Assembly (NCBI GenBank): GCA_963734865.1 | Contig: CAVTIV010000009.1 | Span: forward strand, 128,809 to 192,808 | DNA from: CBDCUW01 sp963734865 | Lineage (GTDB): Bacteria; Planctomycetota; Planctomycetia; Pirellulales; Pirellulaceae | Reading direction: 5' to 3' | DNA length: 64,000 nucleotides | Shown here: piece after piece, positions 9,332-18,444 of the stretch | How the letters are laid out: each line of letters starts with the position of its first letter | How positions within the stretch are numbered: position 1 is the first letter of the stretch | The notes under the pieces: model-generated | Databases searched by the model: none | What the model saw: only the letters and a program-made list of their open reading frames with translations | What the model was told of the DNA's origin: nothing | Program-made: the position numbers and the translations under genes

Positions 9332-11503
9332 ATGGCCAGCAAATCAAGCGTTTGGGGAATCGAAATTGGACAGTCAGCGCTCGAAGCGCTGCGTTGTTCA
9401 CTCCAAGACGGAGAGATTGTCGCGGATGCATTCGACTACATCGAGTACCCCAAAATTCTGAGTCAACCCGAGGCGGTTGCCGACGAATTGATCGCCGGTG
9501 CGATTGAGCAATTGTTGGAGCGCAACGACGCGTTCAACGAAAAGATCTGCATCAGTGTGCCTGGGCAAAGTGGATTGGCGAAGTTCTTCAAGCCGCCGCC
9601 GGTGGAGGTCAAGAAGGTCGCGGATATCGTCCGCTATGAGGCTCGACAGCAGATACCGTTCGATTTGGCGGACGTCGTTTGGGACTTTCAAATGATGCCC
9701 GGCAGCATGATCGAGGAAGGATATGCACTGGAGAGCGAGGTCGGCTTGTTCGCCATGAAACGCGAGCAGGCGTATCGACAGCTCGCCCCGTTTGACAACG
9801 CCAACATCGAAGTTGACATCGTGCAGATGGCGCCGCTCGCCCTGTACAACATGCTTGCCTACGACCGGATGAACGAGCGATTGGAGACGGACATCTTCGA
9901 TGCCGATAATCCGCCTCCCTCGACGGTGTTGTTGTCGATTGGTACCGACTCGAGCGATTTGATCGTGACCAACGGATTTCGCATTTGGCAGCGCAGCATG
10001 CCGATCGGCGGGAACCACTTCACCCGTCAGTTGACGAAGGACTTGAAACTGACGTTTGCCAAGGCGGAGCATCTCAAGCGGAATGCCCGCGAGGCGGTGG
10101 ACCCAAAGTTGATCTTCCAGACCATGCGTCCGGTGTTCAACGATTTGGTGACCGAGGTCCAACGTTCGATCGGTTTCTTCCGCAGTATTGATCGAAAGGC
10201 TGAGATCAACGAATTGCTGGTGACCGGTAACACCGTCAAGATGCCTGGCTTGGCCGCTTACCTGGGAAAGAACTTGGGCTTTGACGTTCATGTTCTCGAT
10301 CGCTTCAATCGATTGCTCGGTGACGACGTCCTGACGGTTCCGACATTTCGTGATAACGCGCCGACGTTCGCGGTCTGCTATGGACTTTGTTTGCAGGGAC
10401 TCGGGCTGTCGCAAGTGCATGCCAGCCTGGTGCCGCAAGAGATCCTGACGGCACGAATGATTCGGGCTAAGAAACCGTGGACCCTTGCGGGGCTGGCCGC
10501 ACTGATGATCGGGATGGCCGGACACTACGCCTTTACCGAACGAAGTTGGTCAACGACGCATCCCGATCTGTGGGACAGTGCGCAGGCCAAAGTGGCTTCG
10601 ATGCAGAGCTATTCATCGGACCAAAAGAGCCAAGACGACGATCTGACGAGCAAGCTGAACTACCTCAACGAGATGGGCAAAGAGGTTTCCGGAGATGCCG
10701 AACGCCGTCTGATGTGGATGGAGATGATCAAGGCGGTCAACGCGGCGATACCGCGAGTGAACTATCCCAATGGTGAACTCCCCAGCCTCAAGGAAGTGCC
10801 GCTGGAAGACCGCAAAGACATTCACATTATGCAGTGCGATACGAAGCATTACGATGATTTGAAAGAATGGTTCACCGAAGATCTGGCGAAAAGATATCGC
10901 GAAGAGATGCGCAACTGGGCTCGGCTGATGAAGCGTAAATTACCCGAAACGTTTGAAACCGATCCCGGTCCGAGCGGTCCGGGATGGGTCATCCAGCTGC
11001 AAGGCTATCACTATTACAACAACCCCAATCGCCGGGGCGAGGAGGGTAGCAACCACATCCGCCGCTACATGACCACGAACTTCATCGATGGTACCGTCAA
11101 ACTGCCGGCGGGAACGGACAACAACGGCAATCCGATCATGGAGGAATTCTCGTTTCCGGAGATGGGGCTGATCTATCCGTTGTTGCTCGATGACCGCAAG
11201 GCAGAGTTGACATCGATTCCGAATCCCGATTGGGATCCCGAAATCGCAATGACAGCGATGCCTGCGGCGAACCCCCGAGGATTCGGGGGCATCGCCCCGG
11301 TGGCGCCTTTGGAAAATGGTGACGCGGCGCTGCCCGAACCGCCCAATCTTGAAGTGTTAAAGCTGGATTTCGTGTTCCAAGTCGTTTGGCAAGAAAAGTC
11401 GCTGAGTGAGAGAATGGCGGCGAAAGAGGAAGCCAGGAAGAAAGCCGAGGAAGAGGCGGCTCAACAAGCCGCAGCGGGTGGATCCGTTGCGACCAACCCT
11501 TGA
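9332..11503 (+). CDS. pilM: PilM-like actin-fold protein with C-terminal extension
   Basis: The first roughly 360 residues match type IV pilus assembly protein PilM: VWGIEIGQSALEALR at the start (phosphate-1 loop), a long SHS2-type insert (VRYEARQQIPFDLADVVWDF) and VLLSIGTDSSDLIV as the second nucleotide-binding strand. PilM is a cytoplasmic actin-like ATPase that links the pilus motor to PilN/PilO. Here it is extended by about 360 residues: a probable transmembrane helix near 388-404 (PWTLAGLAALMIGMAGHYAF), a coiled region, then a large domain. The extension could replace PilN, so the protein would span the inner membrane. It is the first of three colinear genes. It ends in an Ala/Glu/Lys-rich helix. 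Confidence 0.85.
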   Translation: MASKSSVWGIEIGQSALEALRCSLQDGEIVADAFDYIEYPKILSQPEAVADELIAGAIEQLLERNDAFNEKICISVPGQSGLAKFFKPPPVEVKKVADIVRYEARQQIPFDLADVVWDFQMMPGSMIEEGYALESEVGLFAMKREQAYRQLAPFDNANIEVDIVQMAPLALYNMLAYDRMNERLETDIFDADNPPPSTVLLSIGTDSSDLIVTNGFRIWQRSMPIGGNHFTRQLTKDLKLTFAKAEHLKRNAREAVDPKLIFQTMRPVFNDLVTEVQRSIGFFRSIDRKAEINELLVTGNTVKMPGLAAYLGKNLGFDVHVLDRFNRLLGDDVLTVPTFRDNAPTFAVCYGLCLQGLGLSQVHASLVPQEILTARMIRAKKPWTLAGLAALMIGMAGHYAFTERSWSTTHPDLWDSAQAKVASMQSYSSDQKSQDDDLTSKLNYLNEMGKEVSGDAERRLMWMEMIKAVNAAIPRVNYPNGELPSLKEVPLEDRKDIHIMQCDTKHYDDLKEWFTEDLAKRYREEMRNWARLMKRKLPETFETDPGPSGPGWVIQLQGYHYYNNPNRRGEEGSNHIRRYMTTNFIDGTVKLPAGTDNNGNPIMEEFSFPEMGLIYPLLLDDRKAELTSIPNPDWDPEIAMTAMPAANPRGFGGIAPVAPLENGDAALPEPPNLEVLKLDFVFQVVWQEKSLSERMAAKEEARKKAEEEAAQQAAAGGSVATNP

Positions 11504-11574
11504 CCTATCGATCGTCCGTTTGAACGGCCGTTTACAAAACTAGACATTTCGTCACACCCAACTGACCTATCGCT

Positions 11575-13233
11575 ATGGACCAGCTCAAACAGCAACTCGC
11601 CGTGGTACTCAAGTACGGTTTCTGGATCGGCAGCGCAATCGTTCTGCTCGGGTCCCTTGGCGCTTGGTACATGACCACCTCCAAGCTCGCCACCGAGTCG
11701 GAGAGCCAGACATCCAAACTGGAGCAGTCGTACCAAGCCGTGACCAGCGTTCGCAGTTCGCTGAGCGAGCAGCCGAATGATCTGTCGCACGAAAAAATGG
11801 GGATTCTGATCGAAGAGAGAAAGAAGGAGGTCCTCGAGTCTTGGAAGTCGCTTTATGACCGACAACGCAGCATTCTTACTTGGCCAACCAAAGAGTTGAC
11901 CCAAGAGTTTGTCGATGAGTTCAAGGACATGATTCCAATCGAAGTGCATGTCGATTTCCCGACCTTGGAAGCGGACGAAAAGGAATCCTACCTACGAACG
12001 CAATACCAGCGGTACATCGGTAACGCCCTTCCGGACATCGCGGCGATTGCCAACGCCGAGTGGAGTGCCGAGTTTTCTCGCGCCGGTACGACCATGGGGA
12101 TGGGCACCTCCCGGGGTGCCACCGACCCTTACATGGGGATGGGCAATCGGCGCGCCGTCAGCATCACCGGAAACGATAGCGGTCCGCTGGTGAAATGGTC
12201 TTCGACCAGCCAGCAAGCACTGCTGGACGACTTGTTTCCGTGGCGTGGCAATGGCACACCCCCAACCACGCTCGAGGTGTACTACTCCCAGGAAAACCTG
12301 TGGATCCTCAAACAGTTGTTGCAGATCATCAGCAACGTCAATGGCGACGCTCGACAGCCCTACGAGGCGCGGATTCATGACATTATACGGATTGGGATTG
12401 GCGAGTCGGTCAGCTTCACCGCCGGCCAGATCTCCAAACCGGGCGAGGGATTGTCCGGAGGTGGAGGAATGGAGGACATGATGGACTCCATGATGGGCAT
12501 GGACATGGAGAGCATGGGCGACTCGATGGGCATGACCTCCTCGACCACCGCCGCCCCCGATCCCGGCGATAACCGCTATGTCAACACGAAGAACGAGCCG
12601 ATCACGGGATCGGCTCTACGATCCGCCCTGAAAAGCAATTCGGCTTCCGACGCCGAGATCGCCGTCGCCAAGCGGGTGCCCGTGATGATGTCATTGCAGA
12701 TCGACCAGCGATCAATCCAGCAATTGCTCGCCGAGTGCGGCAGCGCACCGTTGATGGTGGAAGTCAGTCAGGTGCGGGTGTTGCCCAAGAGTGGTGTCAG
12801 TTCACTTGGCGGCGGCATGGGCGACATGGGCATGGAAGAGGAATCGGGCATGGAGACGGAGATGGATATGGGCATGGGTATGGGCATGGGCATGGGTGCC
12901 ACCGCACCGATCAAAAAGCCCGCCGAAGAATTTCCGCTCGACATGTCCGTCGAAATCTATGGCCTGATCTACATGTACAATCCGCCCGATCCGGTCAAAC
13001 TGGGTGTCGAACAAGTCGACAAAAACACCGTGCTGGAAGGTGCCACCGAAACGACCCCCGCAGCCACTGCGGTACCGGTCGCCCCCGCACCACCGGCAGA
13101 ATCCAACGACGGTGTCCTGCCCGATCCGGCCTCCAAACCCGCACAACAACCCGGTGACACGGTAAGCGAGCCACCGGTGGCGGGTGTCAGCACCCCGGCG
13201 ACGCCCCCAGCGATCGCGATCGGACAGCCTTAG
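11575..13233 (+). CDS. Membrane-anchored Met-rich protein of the pilM operon
   Basis: 552 residues, not recognised by name. One transmembrane helix at about residues 15-36 (FWIGSAIVLLGSLGAWYM) follows a short cytoplasmic start, then a helical stretch, so most of the protein is periplasmic. Two low-complexity tracts rich in Met, Gly, Asp and Glu occur near residues 298-322 and 417-442, and the C-terminus is Pro/Ala-rich. The gene lies 71 bases after pilM and the next gene begins 107 bases later with the same architecture. The position suggests a PilN/PilO-like role in a pilus or secretion inner-membrane platform; that is inference from synteny and topology only. Confidence 0.75.
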   Translation: MDQLKQQLAVVLKYGFWIGSAIVLLGSLGAWYMTTSKLATESESQTSKLEQSYQAVTSVRSSLSEQPNDLSHEKMGILIEERKKEVLESWKSLYDRQRSILTWPTKELTQEFVDEFKDMIPIEVHVDFPTLEADEKESYLRTQYQRYIGNALPDIAAIANAEWSAEFSRAGTTMGMGTSRGATDPYMGMGNRRAVSITGNDSGPLVKWSSTSQQALLDDLFPWRGNGTPPTTLEVYYSQENLWILKQLLQIISNVNGDARQPYEARIHDIIRIGIGESVSFTAGQISKPGEGLSGGGGMEDMMDSMMGMDMESMGDSMGMTSSTTAAPDPGDNRYVNTKNEPITGSALRSALKSNSASDAEIAVAKRVPVMMSLQIDQRSIQQLLAECGSAPLMVEVSQVRVLPKSGVSSLGGGMGDMGMEEESGMETEMDMGMGMGMGMGATAPIKKPAEEFPLDMSVEIYGLIYMYNPPDPVKLGVEQVDKNTVLEGATETTPAATAVPVAPAPPAESNDGVLPDPASKPAQQPGDTVSEPPVAGVSTPATPPAIAIGQP

Positions 13234-13340
13234 TCATCCTGTTCCATCTTGGGCACTCCGTTGCAGTGCCCGAGGCAAACGAATCGCACACCAACATATC
13301 GCCACCTCTTTTCAATTCCACACTCACTGAGGCATCAGCC

Positions 13341-15327
13341 ATGGACGCCGACAAGATCAAAAACTTTTTCATCTTCCACTTCGAGAAGATGATATTGGTT
13401 GTTGTCATCGGGGCATCAGGCTTGCTGCTGTACAAGGGGTTCGAGCTTCCCAATTACTTGGACACGCATCAGCCAAGTAAGCTCAGTGAGGACGCGACCC
13501 AGGTGAGAAATTCGATCGATGAAGATCACAACGATCAGATCATCCCGCCGAGACAGCCGACCTTCGACATCATCGCGGAAACCAAAAAACGCTATGACCC
13601 GGTCGATCCGGTGCCCTACAAGCTGCCACATCTGTTCATCGAGGAAGGCAATGAGGGAACCATCGTTCGTCGACAGGATCCCGCGTTGTCACCGCCACAG
13701 ATGCTGCTTGCCCAGGGCGTCGCGACGGCCATCGTTGTTCGGTCGCCAGTCGAGGATTACCCGCTGGCAGATCTCGAGCCGGCAGATCCCGTTGAAAAAG
13801 TCGAAGCCCCCAAGGTCCGCGAACGTAAACCGCGTGGGCGACGCGCCATGATGATGGGCGGGGACGATATGGATATGGAGATGATGATGGAGGATCAAAG
13901 TGGCATGGAGATGGACATGATGATGATGGACCAGAGCATGTCGACTGCTGGAGCGACACGAAAATTTGACAGCAAGTTTGATTTCGGCGCCCGCACCCCG
14001 GACTCACCGAAGACAAACAATTCGCCAAGCCAGAACTCGCCTGGTTCATCGCGGGTACCGCCGTCATCCCCCACAAGGAAACCTACGAAGCATACGAGAA
14101 AGCGTTGCAGGATGCCGACGGCTTCCAAGCTCGCCGCGATACACCCTTCTACTACAATTTCGAGGTGCAACGAGCGGACGTGACCGACAAACCCGTTGAC
14201 CAGCTAGTAGAGAAAGACTGGCTGGTTGTCTGGGATCGTCTCAAGTACACCCGACTGGGTGCGAAGAAGTGGAATGGTTTCGCCCCTGAGATCGTGCCGG
14301 GCGACTATCGCGATGAAATGGTCACAACTTGGATTCCACCGGTCCTGCTGGATGATTACAGCACCTTCGCTCTTCATCCGTTGATTCCGATGAAGCCGCA
14401 AGCCGAAATCGAAGCCGAGAAACGGGGCGAGAAATTCGTACCAGAGGTTTTGACCAACGACGACATCTTCAAGGACGAATCCGTCGGGCTCGCCCTGCCG
14501 GGTGTACGCGGCGGCGGTCAAGGCATGGGAATGCAATCCATGGACGACATGATGGAAATGATGGACATGGGAATGGGAATGACGGCCGGTTACAGTGGCG
14601 CCGGCATCGAAAAGAATCCGGTCGAATACAAACTGCTGCGTTTTTACGACTTCGTCGGCTTTGCCAATTCTCCCAGACCGAATCGCAAATATGTCTATCG
14701 TTTGCGGTATGCCGTGAATGACCCGAATTTCCCCGCGAACCCTGAAATGCAACCCAAAGTCAGCACACTTGCACCCGACTCGCGCAGCGGGTTCTTGATC
14801 TGATGTCAAAGGCGCAAGCGACCGGGACCCGACAATTCGAACGCTGGACCGAATGGAGTGAACCTTGCCAACCCGTGTCGCTGCCGACACTGGAAGATTA
14901 CTTCGCGGGCCCGGTGCAACCGGGTACCACCAACGTTTGGACCGTTGGCGGGAAGAATGTGACCTACATGCGTGACGCGCCCACCGCCAAGATCGTGGCA
15001 AGTCAATACAACCCGCTGTATGCCACACGCGTACCGATGAGATTGGATGTGACCGAGGGTTCCGTTCTCAGTCACAAGGCCGAATTCGCGGATGTCGTCG
15101 ACCAGCTCACGATGGAAGTCAAGAAACTGCCGGACGCCGAGCTGATCAGTGACACAACGATTGTCGATATCGACGGCGGATTGCCACTTTCCATCACCGC
15201 CGATCTGACCGAACCAGGCCTGATGCTGATATACGATAGCAGCGGTAAATTGGTGGTCACCGATGATGTCGACGACCAGGAGTTCTACCGGATCTATTCC
15301 TACGCCGAGGAGCGTGGAGAGCAGTAA
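13341..15327 (+). CDS. Second membrane-anchored Met-rich protein of the pilM operon (two apparent frameshifts)
   Basis: Start chosen at ATG 13341 because GAGG lies 9 bases upstream and the short upstream extension is not protein-like. One transmembrane helix is at about residues 14-31 (MILVVVIGASGLLLYKGF). The frame runs to about 13990, then continues in the next frame (LTEDKQFAKPELAWFIAGTA) to about 14780, then in the third frame (QRVLDLMSKAQATGTRQFE) to 15327. Each switch equals one lost base in a C- or GC-rich stretch; restored, the protein has about 662 residues. Met/Asp/Glu-rich tracts occur near 13845-13940 and 14510-14590, as in its upstream neighbour. Unrecognised family; a periplasmic partner of PilM is the best guess. 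Confidence 0.7.
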
Positions 15328-15343
15328 CCGGCTCGATTGCCTG

Positions 15344-16717
15344 TTAGCCGTCGCCAAGACACAGTCTCGTCGACGGCAAGACAGGGCTGCCAGCCTGCTG
15401 GACGACGGTGAAACATTTTCGTAACTGGGATCCGATATCCGCGCGCGTCATCGCGTCGAAACTGGCGATCAGGCATAGGATCGGTTCCCCTTTTCGGACC
15501 ACACCGCCGTCCCTCGGTAAGTCCGATAAGCGGAGGCCGAGTTGGTCGTTGGCGAGATCGGCAACGGATTGCTCGAGGATCGGTCGATTCAACCGCATAT
15601 CGTGTCGGGCAAAGATGACACGTTTGGCGTGTCTCCTTGCGATCGGCATCGACGCAAACTTTTCTGACTGCGCAATCCAATCTTTCAGCGACCCGGGCGG
15701 CTCTCCCGACGCGCGGTAAGCAAGTCCCATTAACGATTCGGTCGCGTCGATCTGGCCGCGATCTCGCATCGCTCTCTCCAGTACCTCGCTCGATCCGCTC
15801 CAACGTGGATTGATCTCCAGCAGCCATCCGACGCCCGAGCGGTCGACAATCAAATCGGCATTGAACAATCCGCGGAGACCTAGCCGAGTCAGCAGTCGAC
15901 CGAGTTGATTCAACGAGAGCGTGGTTGGCTCGGGCAGACACACCGGCCCGATTGATCCGGCATACACAAACGGACGACCGCCCTTCCGCGTGAACGATGA
16001 ACGACAGACCCCCAGCAAACTGGTCGCGACACCATCACTGAGGAATGAGACGCCATAACTGCGGCCGGCGATCCACTGCTGCAGATAGTCCGGTCGCTGC
16101 ATGTCCTGGACGGGTATCGCGTCTTGGACGGGTATCGCGACCCCCGTTGACCGCCCGCAGACGCGGGTTTTCCTGAAGAACCGGTCCAAGTCGTCGCCGG
16201 CGCCCATCCATCGGACACCCAGACCACCGGAATCGTTGGGATTCTTGCGTAGTGCCGGTCGCAGTGACGTTCCGCGGAATCTTGCTGGCTGGCTAAAGCC
16301 GTCACGCGATGATCGTGTCAGGGTGGCCGGAAACCGCAACCCGGAACTTTCGGCAAGCCGGCAAAGAACACGAGGATCTTTGAGTTTTCGTCGCAGTTCG
16401 AGAGATGGACCGATCAGGGCATGCTTGGCGGCGAGAAGATTCAAGACGCGATCGGCATCACTCGAACCACCGACCTGCATCACTTGGGCCGGCGCGAGCG
16501 AAAGTGCGACTTGCGGATCGAATTCTCCGAGCAAGTAATGCTGGCGGCATGCGTCCAGCGTGTCGGTATCGGCGAACAAATCGATCCCGATGACAGCGAA
16601 TCCCGCCCTCCGTGCCGACTGGGCGGCCGCGCGAATCGAGGCACCGAGGAGAATCAGCGTCGGTTGGTCGGTCCGTTGGATGTCGGTTTTACCCGAGAAA
16701 TCAGCGGGTGCTTGCAT
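15344..16717 (-). CDS. ATP-grasp protein next to H4MPT genes
   Basis: 457 residues with an N-terminal Rossmann-like preATP-grasp part (TLILLGASIRAAAQSARRAG) and an ATP-grasp core ending in the metal-binding signature GWLLEINPRWSG. It is divergent from fae, about 200 bases away. Methylotrophs carry an ATP-grasp gene (orf17 type) among the genes required for the tetrahydromethanopterin pathway, and this is probably that family, perhaps ligating an amino acid or other group to the cofactor. It is more divergent than typical biosynthetic ligases. An 18-base in-frame tandem duplication at 16104-16139 doubles the hexapeptide AIPVQD. Confidence 0.75.
   Translation of the reverse strand: MQAPADFSGKTDIQRTDQPTLILLGASIRAAAQSARRAGFAVIGIDLFADTDTLDACRQHYLLGEFDPQVALSLAPAQVMQVGGSSDADRVLNLLAAKHALIGPSLELRRKLKDPRVLCRLAESSGLRFPATLTRSSRDGFSQPARFRGTSLRPALRKNPNDSGGLGVRWMGAGDDLDRFFRKTRVCGRSTGVAIPVQDAIPVQDMQRPDYLQQWIAGRSYGVSFLSDGVATSLLGVCRSSFTRKGGRPFVYAGSIGPVCLPEPTTLSLNQLGRLLTRLGLRGLFNADLIVDRSGVGWLLEINPRWSGSSEVLERAMRDRGQIDATESLMGLAYRASGEPPGSLKDWIAQSEKFASMPIARRHAKRVIFARHDMRLNRPILEQSVADLANDQLGLRLSDLPRDGGVVRKGEPILCLIASFDAMTRADIGSQLRKCFTVVQQAGSPVLPSTRLCLGDG
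16104..16139 (-). repeat. In-frame 18-bp tandem duplication inside the ATP-grasp gene
   Basis: On the plus strand T(C/T)... units TCCTGGACGGGTATCGCG and TCTTGGACGGGTATCGCG abut each other with a single mismatch. The period is a multiple of three, so the frame is kept and six residues are duplicated in a likely surface loop. Confidence 0.85.
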
Positions 16718-16916
16718 CGTGAGTAGGGTCTGCTAATTTTTCGCTTCTCGGAACGACCCAAAACGGCTCGCCCAACGGCTACGACCGTAAACGGGCTTGG
16801 GTCCGAGGAATCGATGAGGCATCGCGCGGTACCACCCTCCATTGTGGGGACCATCCGGACGGGCCGCTTGAAACACTCCTGAATAATTCCCGAACTCTTG
16901 AACAAAGGTGGCCCCG

Positions 16917-17417
16917 ATGCAGTTTAACGTTGGTGAAGCACTGGTAGGTGATGGCAACGAAGTCGCGCACATCGACTTGATGATCGGTAGCAAGGACGGA
17001 CCTGTTGGGGTCGCATTCGCAAACGCGTTGTCGACGCAGAGCGAGGGGCATACCAACTTGTTGGCCGTGCTCGAACCCAACCTTGCGGTGAAGCCTTCGA
17101 CCGTGATGATCACCAAGGTCACGATCAAGGGAATGAAACAGGTTGTCCAGATGTTCGGACCCGCTCAGGCAGCGGTGGCGAAGGCCGTTGCTGACTCGGT
17201 CGCCGAGGGCGTGATCCCCAAGGATCAGGCCGAAGATTTGGTCTGTGTCTGCGGTGTATTCATTCATCCGGCCGCGGAGGATGATGAGAAGATTTACAAC
17301 TACAATTACGAGGCGGTCAAACAATCTTTGGCCAGCGCGATGTCGGGCAAGCCGACGGCCGATGAAATGATTGCCAAGAAAGATTCGGCGGCTCACCCGT
17401 TCAAGGGCGACTTTTAG
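16917..17417 (+). CDS. fae: Formaldehyde-activating enzyme
   Basis: Catalyses condensation of formaldehyde with tetrahydromethanopterin to methylene-H4MPT, the entry step of H4MPT-linked formaldehyde oxidation in the cytoplasm. The 166-residue length and sequence fit Fae: GNEVAHIDLMIG contains the conserved histidine (residue 18), followed by GPVGVAFANAL and the KPSTVMITKVTIKGMKQ stretch. Start chosen at ATG 16917 because AAAGGTGG (16904-16911) is a well-placed ribosome binding site; a GTG at 16908 lies inside that site. A strong terminator follows at 17449, so it can be transcribed alone, with mtdB/mtdC-like behind it. Confidence 0.96.
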   Translation: MQFNVGEALVGDGNEVAHIDLMIGSKDGPVGVAFANALSTQSEGHTNLLAVLEPNLAVKPSTVMITKVTIKGMKQVVQMFGPAQAAVAKAVADSVAEGVIPKDQAEDLVCVCGVFIHPAAEDDEKIYNYNYEAVKQSLASAMSGKPTADEMIAKKDSAAHPFKGDF

Positions 17418-17448
17418 TCATCCATCCACCGCGCTTCACAAACAAGGC

Positions 17449-17484
17449 AAAGCTTTCCGATTTTCCGATCGGGAAGCTTTTTTT
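17449..17484 (+). terminator. Rho-independent terminator after fae
   Basis: A 12-bp stem (AAAGCTTTCCGA pairing with TCGGGAAGCTTT, one G-U pair) closes an 8-base loop and runs straight into a T tract. It sits 31 bases after the fae stop and before the dehydrogenase gene. Confidence 0.9.
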
Positions 17485-17562
17485 ATCGAGCCAATCACGA
17501 GCATCCTCTGGCTCCATCGCACTTTGCCTCGATCGCACACCTGAACGATGAAATGAGACGCC

Positions 17563-18426
17563 ATGACCAAACGCATTCTGATTCAACTCGACTGTGACTC
17601 GCACCCCAGTTCGTTCGACTCGGTGGTGGCAATCGATTCGGGCGTCGACCACTTACTGCGGTACGGCGGGGTGCAGGCGACCAGCGTGACGCCGTTGGTG
17701 CATGGCGCCATGTTCACCCGTGGTGGCGATGACCTGCGGAACACGGCAATCTTCATTGGCGGATCGGACGTCAGCGCCGCGGAAACACTGATGAAGGCGT
17801 GCCAGGAGGCATTTTTTGGCCCGATTCGCGTTTCCCTGATGCTTGATGCCAATGGCTGCAACACCACGGCATCGGCCGCCGTCGTCGCGGCCGGGCGTCA
17901 TACTGATCTGAAGGGCAGTAGTGCCGTCGTACTCGGTGGCACCGGCCCTGTCGGACGTCGTGTCGCGCAGCTTCTTGCCAGCGACGGAGCGGAAGTGAAA
18001 TTGACCAGTCGCTCCTTCGATCGCGCGTTGGCCGCCTGCGAACAGGTTCAGGAACGAGTGATCAGCGGCAGCGTGTCGCCGGTCGAGTTATCCAGCGACG
18101 GTCAAACGGCATCCGAATTGGCCGGTGCGTCCATCGTGATTGCCTGCGGGGCCGCCGGCATCGAATTGGTTAGCGAAGAGATGATCATGGAAATCGGATC
18201 GCTCAAGGTAGCGATCGATTTGAATGCCGTGCCACCGGCCGGAATCGGTGGAGTCGGCGTCAGCGACAAGGCAAAACCGCTGGGCAGCGGCGTTGCCTAT
18301 GGTGCGATCGGCGTTGGTGGTCTGAAGATGAAGACCCACCGCAGGGCAGTGGAGACATTATTCCAACAGAACGATCGAGTATTGGATGCGGAGGAAATCT
18401 ACGCCATCGCAAAGTCGATCGGTTAG
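17563..18426 (+). CDS. mtdB: Methylene-tetrahydromethanopterin dehydrogenase (MtdB/MtdC type)
   Basis: 287 residues. The N-terminal part (ILIQLDCDSHPSSFDSVVAI) and the Rossmann motif AVVLGGTGPVGRRVA around residues 126-140 match the NAD(P)-dependent methylene-H4MPT dehydrogenases, which oxidise methylene-H4MPT to methenyl-H4MPT, directly after the Fae reaction. Planctomycetes are known to carry a distinct class called MtdC as well as MtdB; the two cannot be separated here by eye, so the symbol is provisional. It lies 145 bases after fae beyond a terminator, so it likely has its own promoter. It converges with the S41 peptidase gene, only 18 bases apart. Confidence 0.88.
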   Translation: MTKRILIQLDCDSHPSSFDSVVAIDSGVDHLLRYGGVQATSVTPLVHGAMFTRGGDDLRNTAIFIGGSDVSAAETLMKACQEAFFGPIRVSLMLDANGCNTTASAAVVAAGRHTDLKGSSAVVLGGTGPVGRRVAQLLASDGAEVKLTSRSFDRALAACEQVQERVISGSVSPVELSSDGQTASELAGASIVIACGAAGIELVSEEMIMEIGSLKVAIDLNAVPPAGIGGVGVSDKAKPLGSGVAYGAIGVGGLKMKTHRRAVETLFQQNDRVLDAEEIYAIAKSIG

Positions 18427-18444
18427 AACTCGATCGACAGGCGA

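Noticed and set aside
8870..9431. Minus-strand genes upstream of pilM
   Set aside because: The predicted peptides come from the degenerate CGTGCCCATTCCAAA units and the antisense of pilM.
9398..10525. 375-codon open frame on the minus strand
   Set aside because: Antisense shadow of pilM; His/Arg-rich, no domain.
12830..12900. Tandem repeat of ATGGGC as a mobile or CRISPR-like repeat
   Set aside because: It is coding low-complexity sequence (Met-Gly) of the pilM-operon protein.
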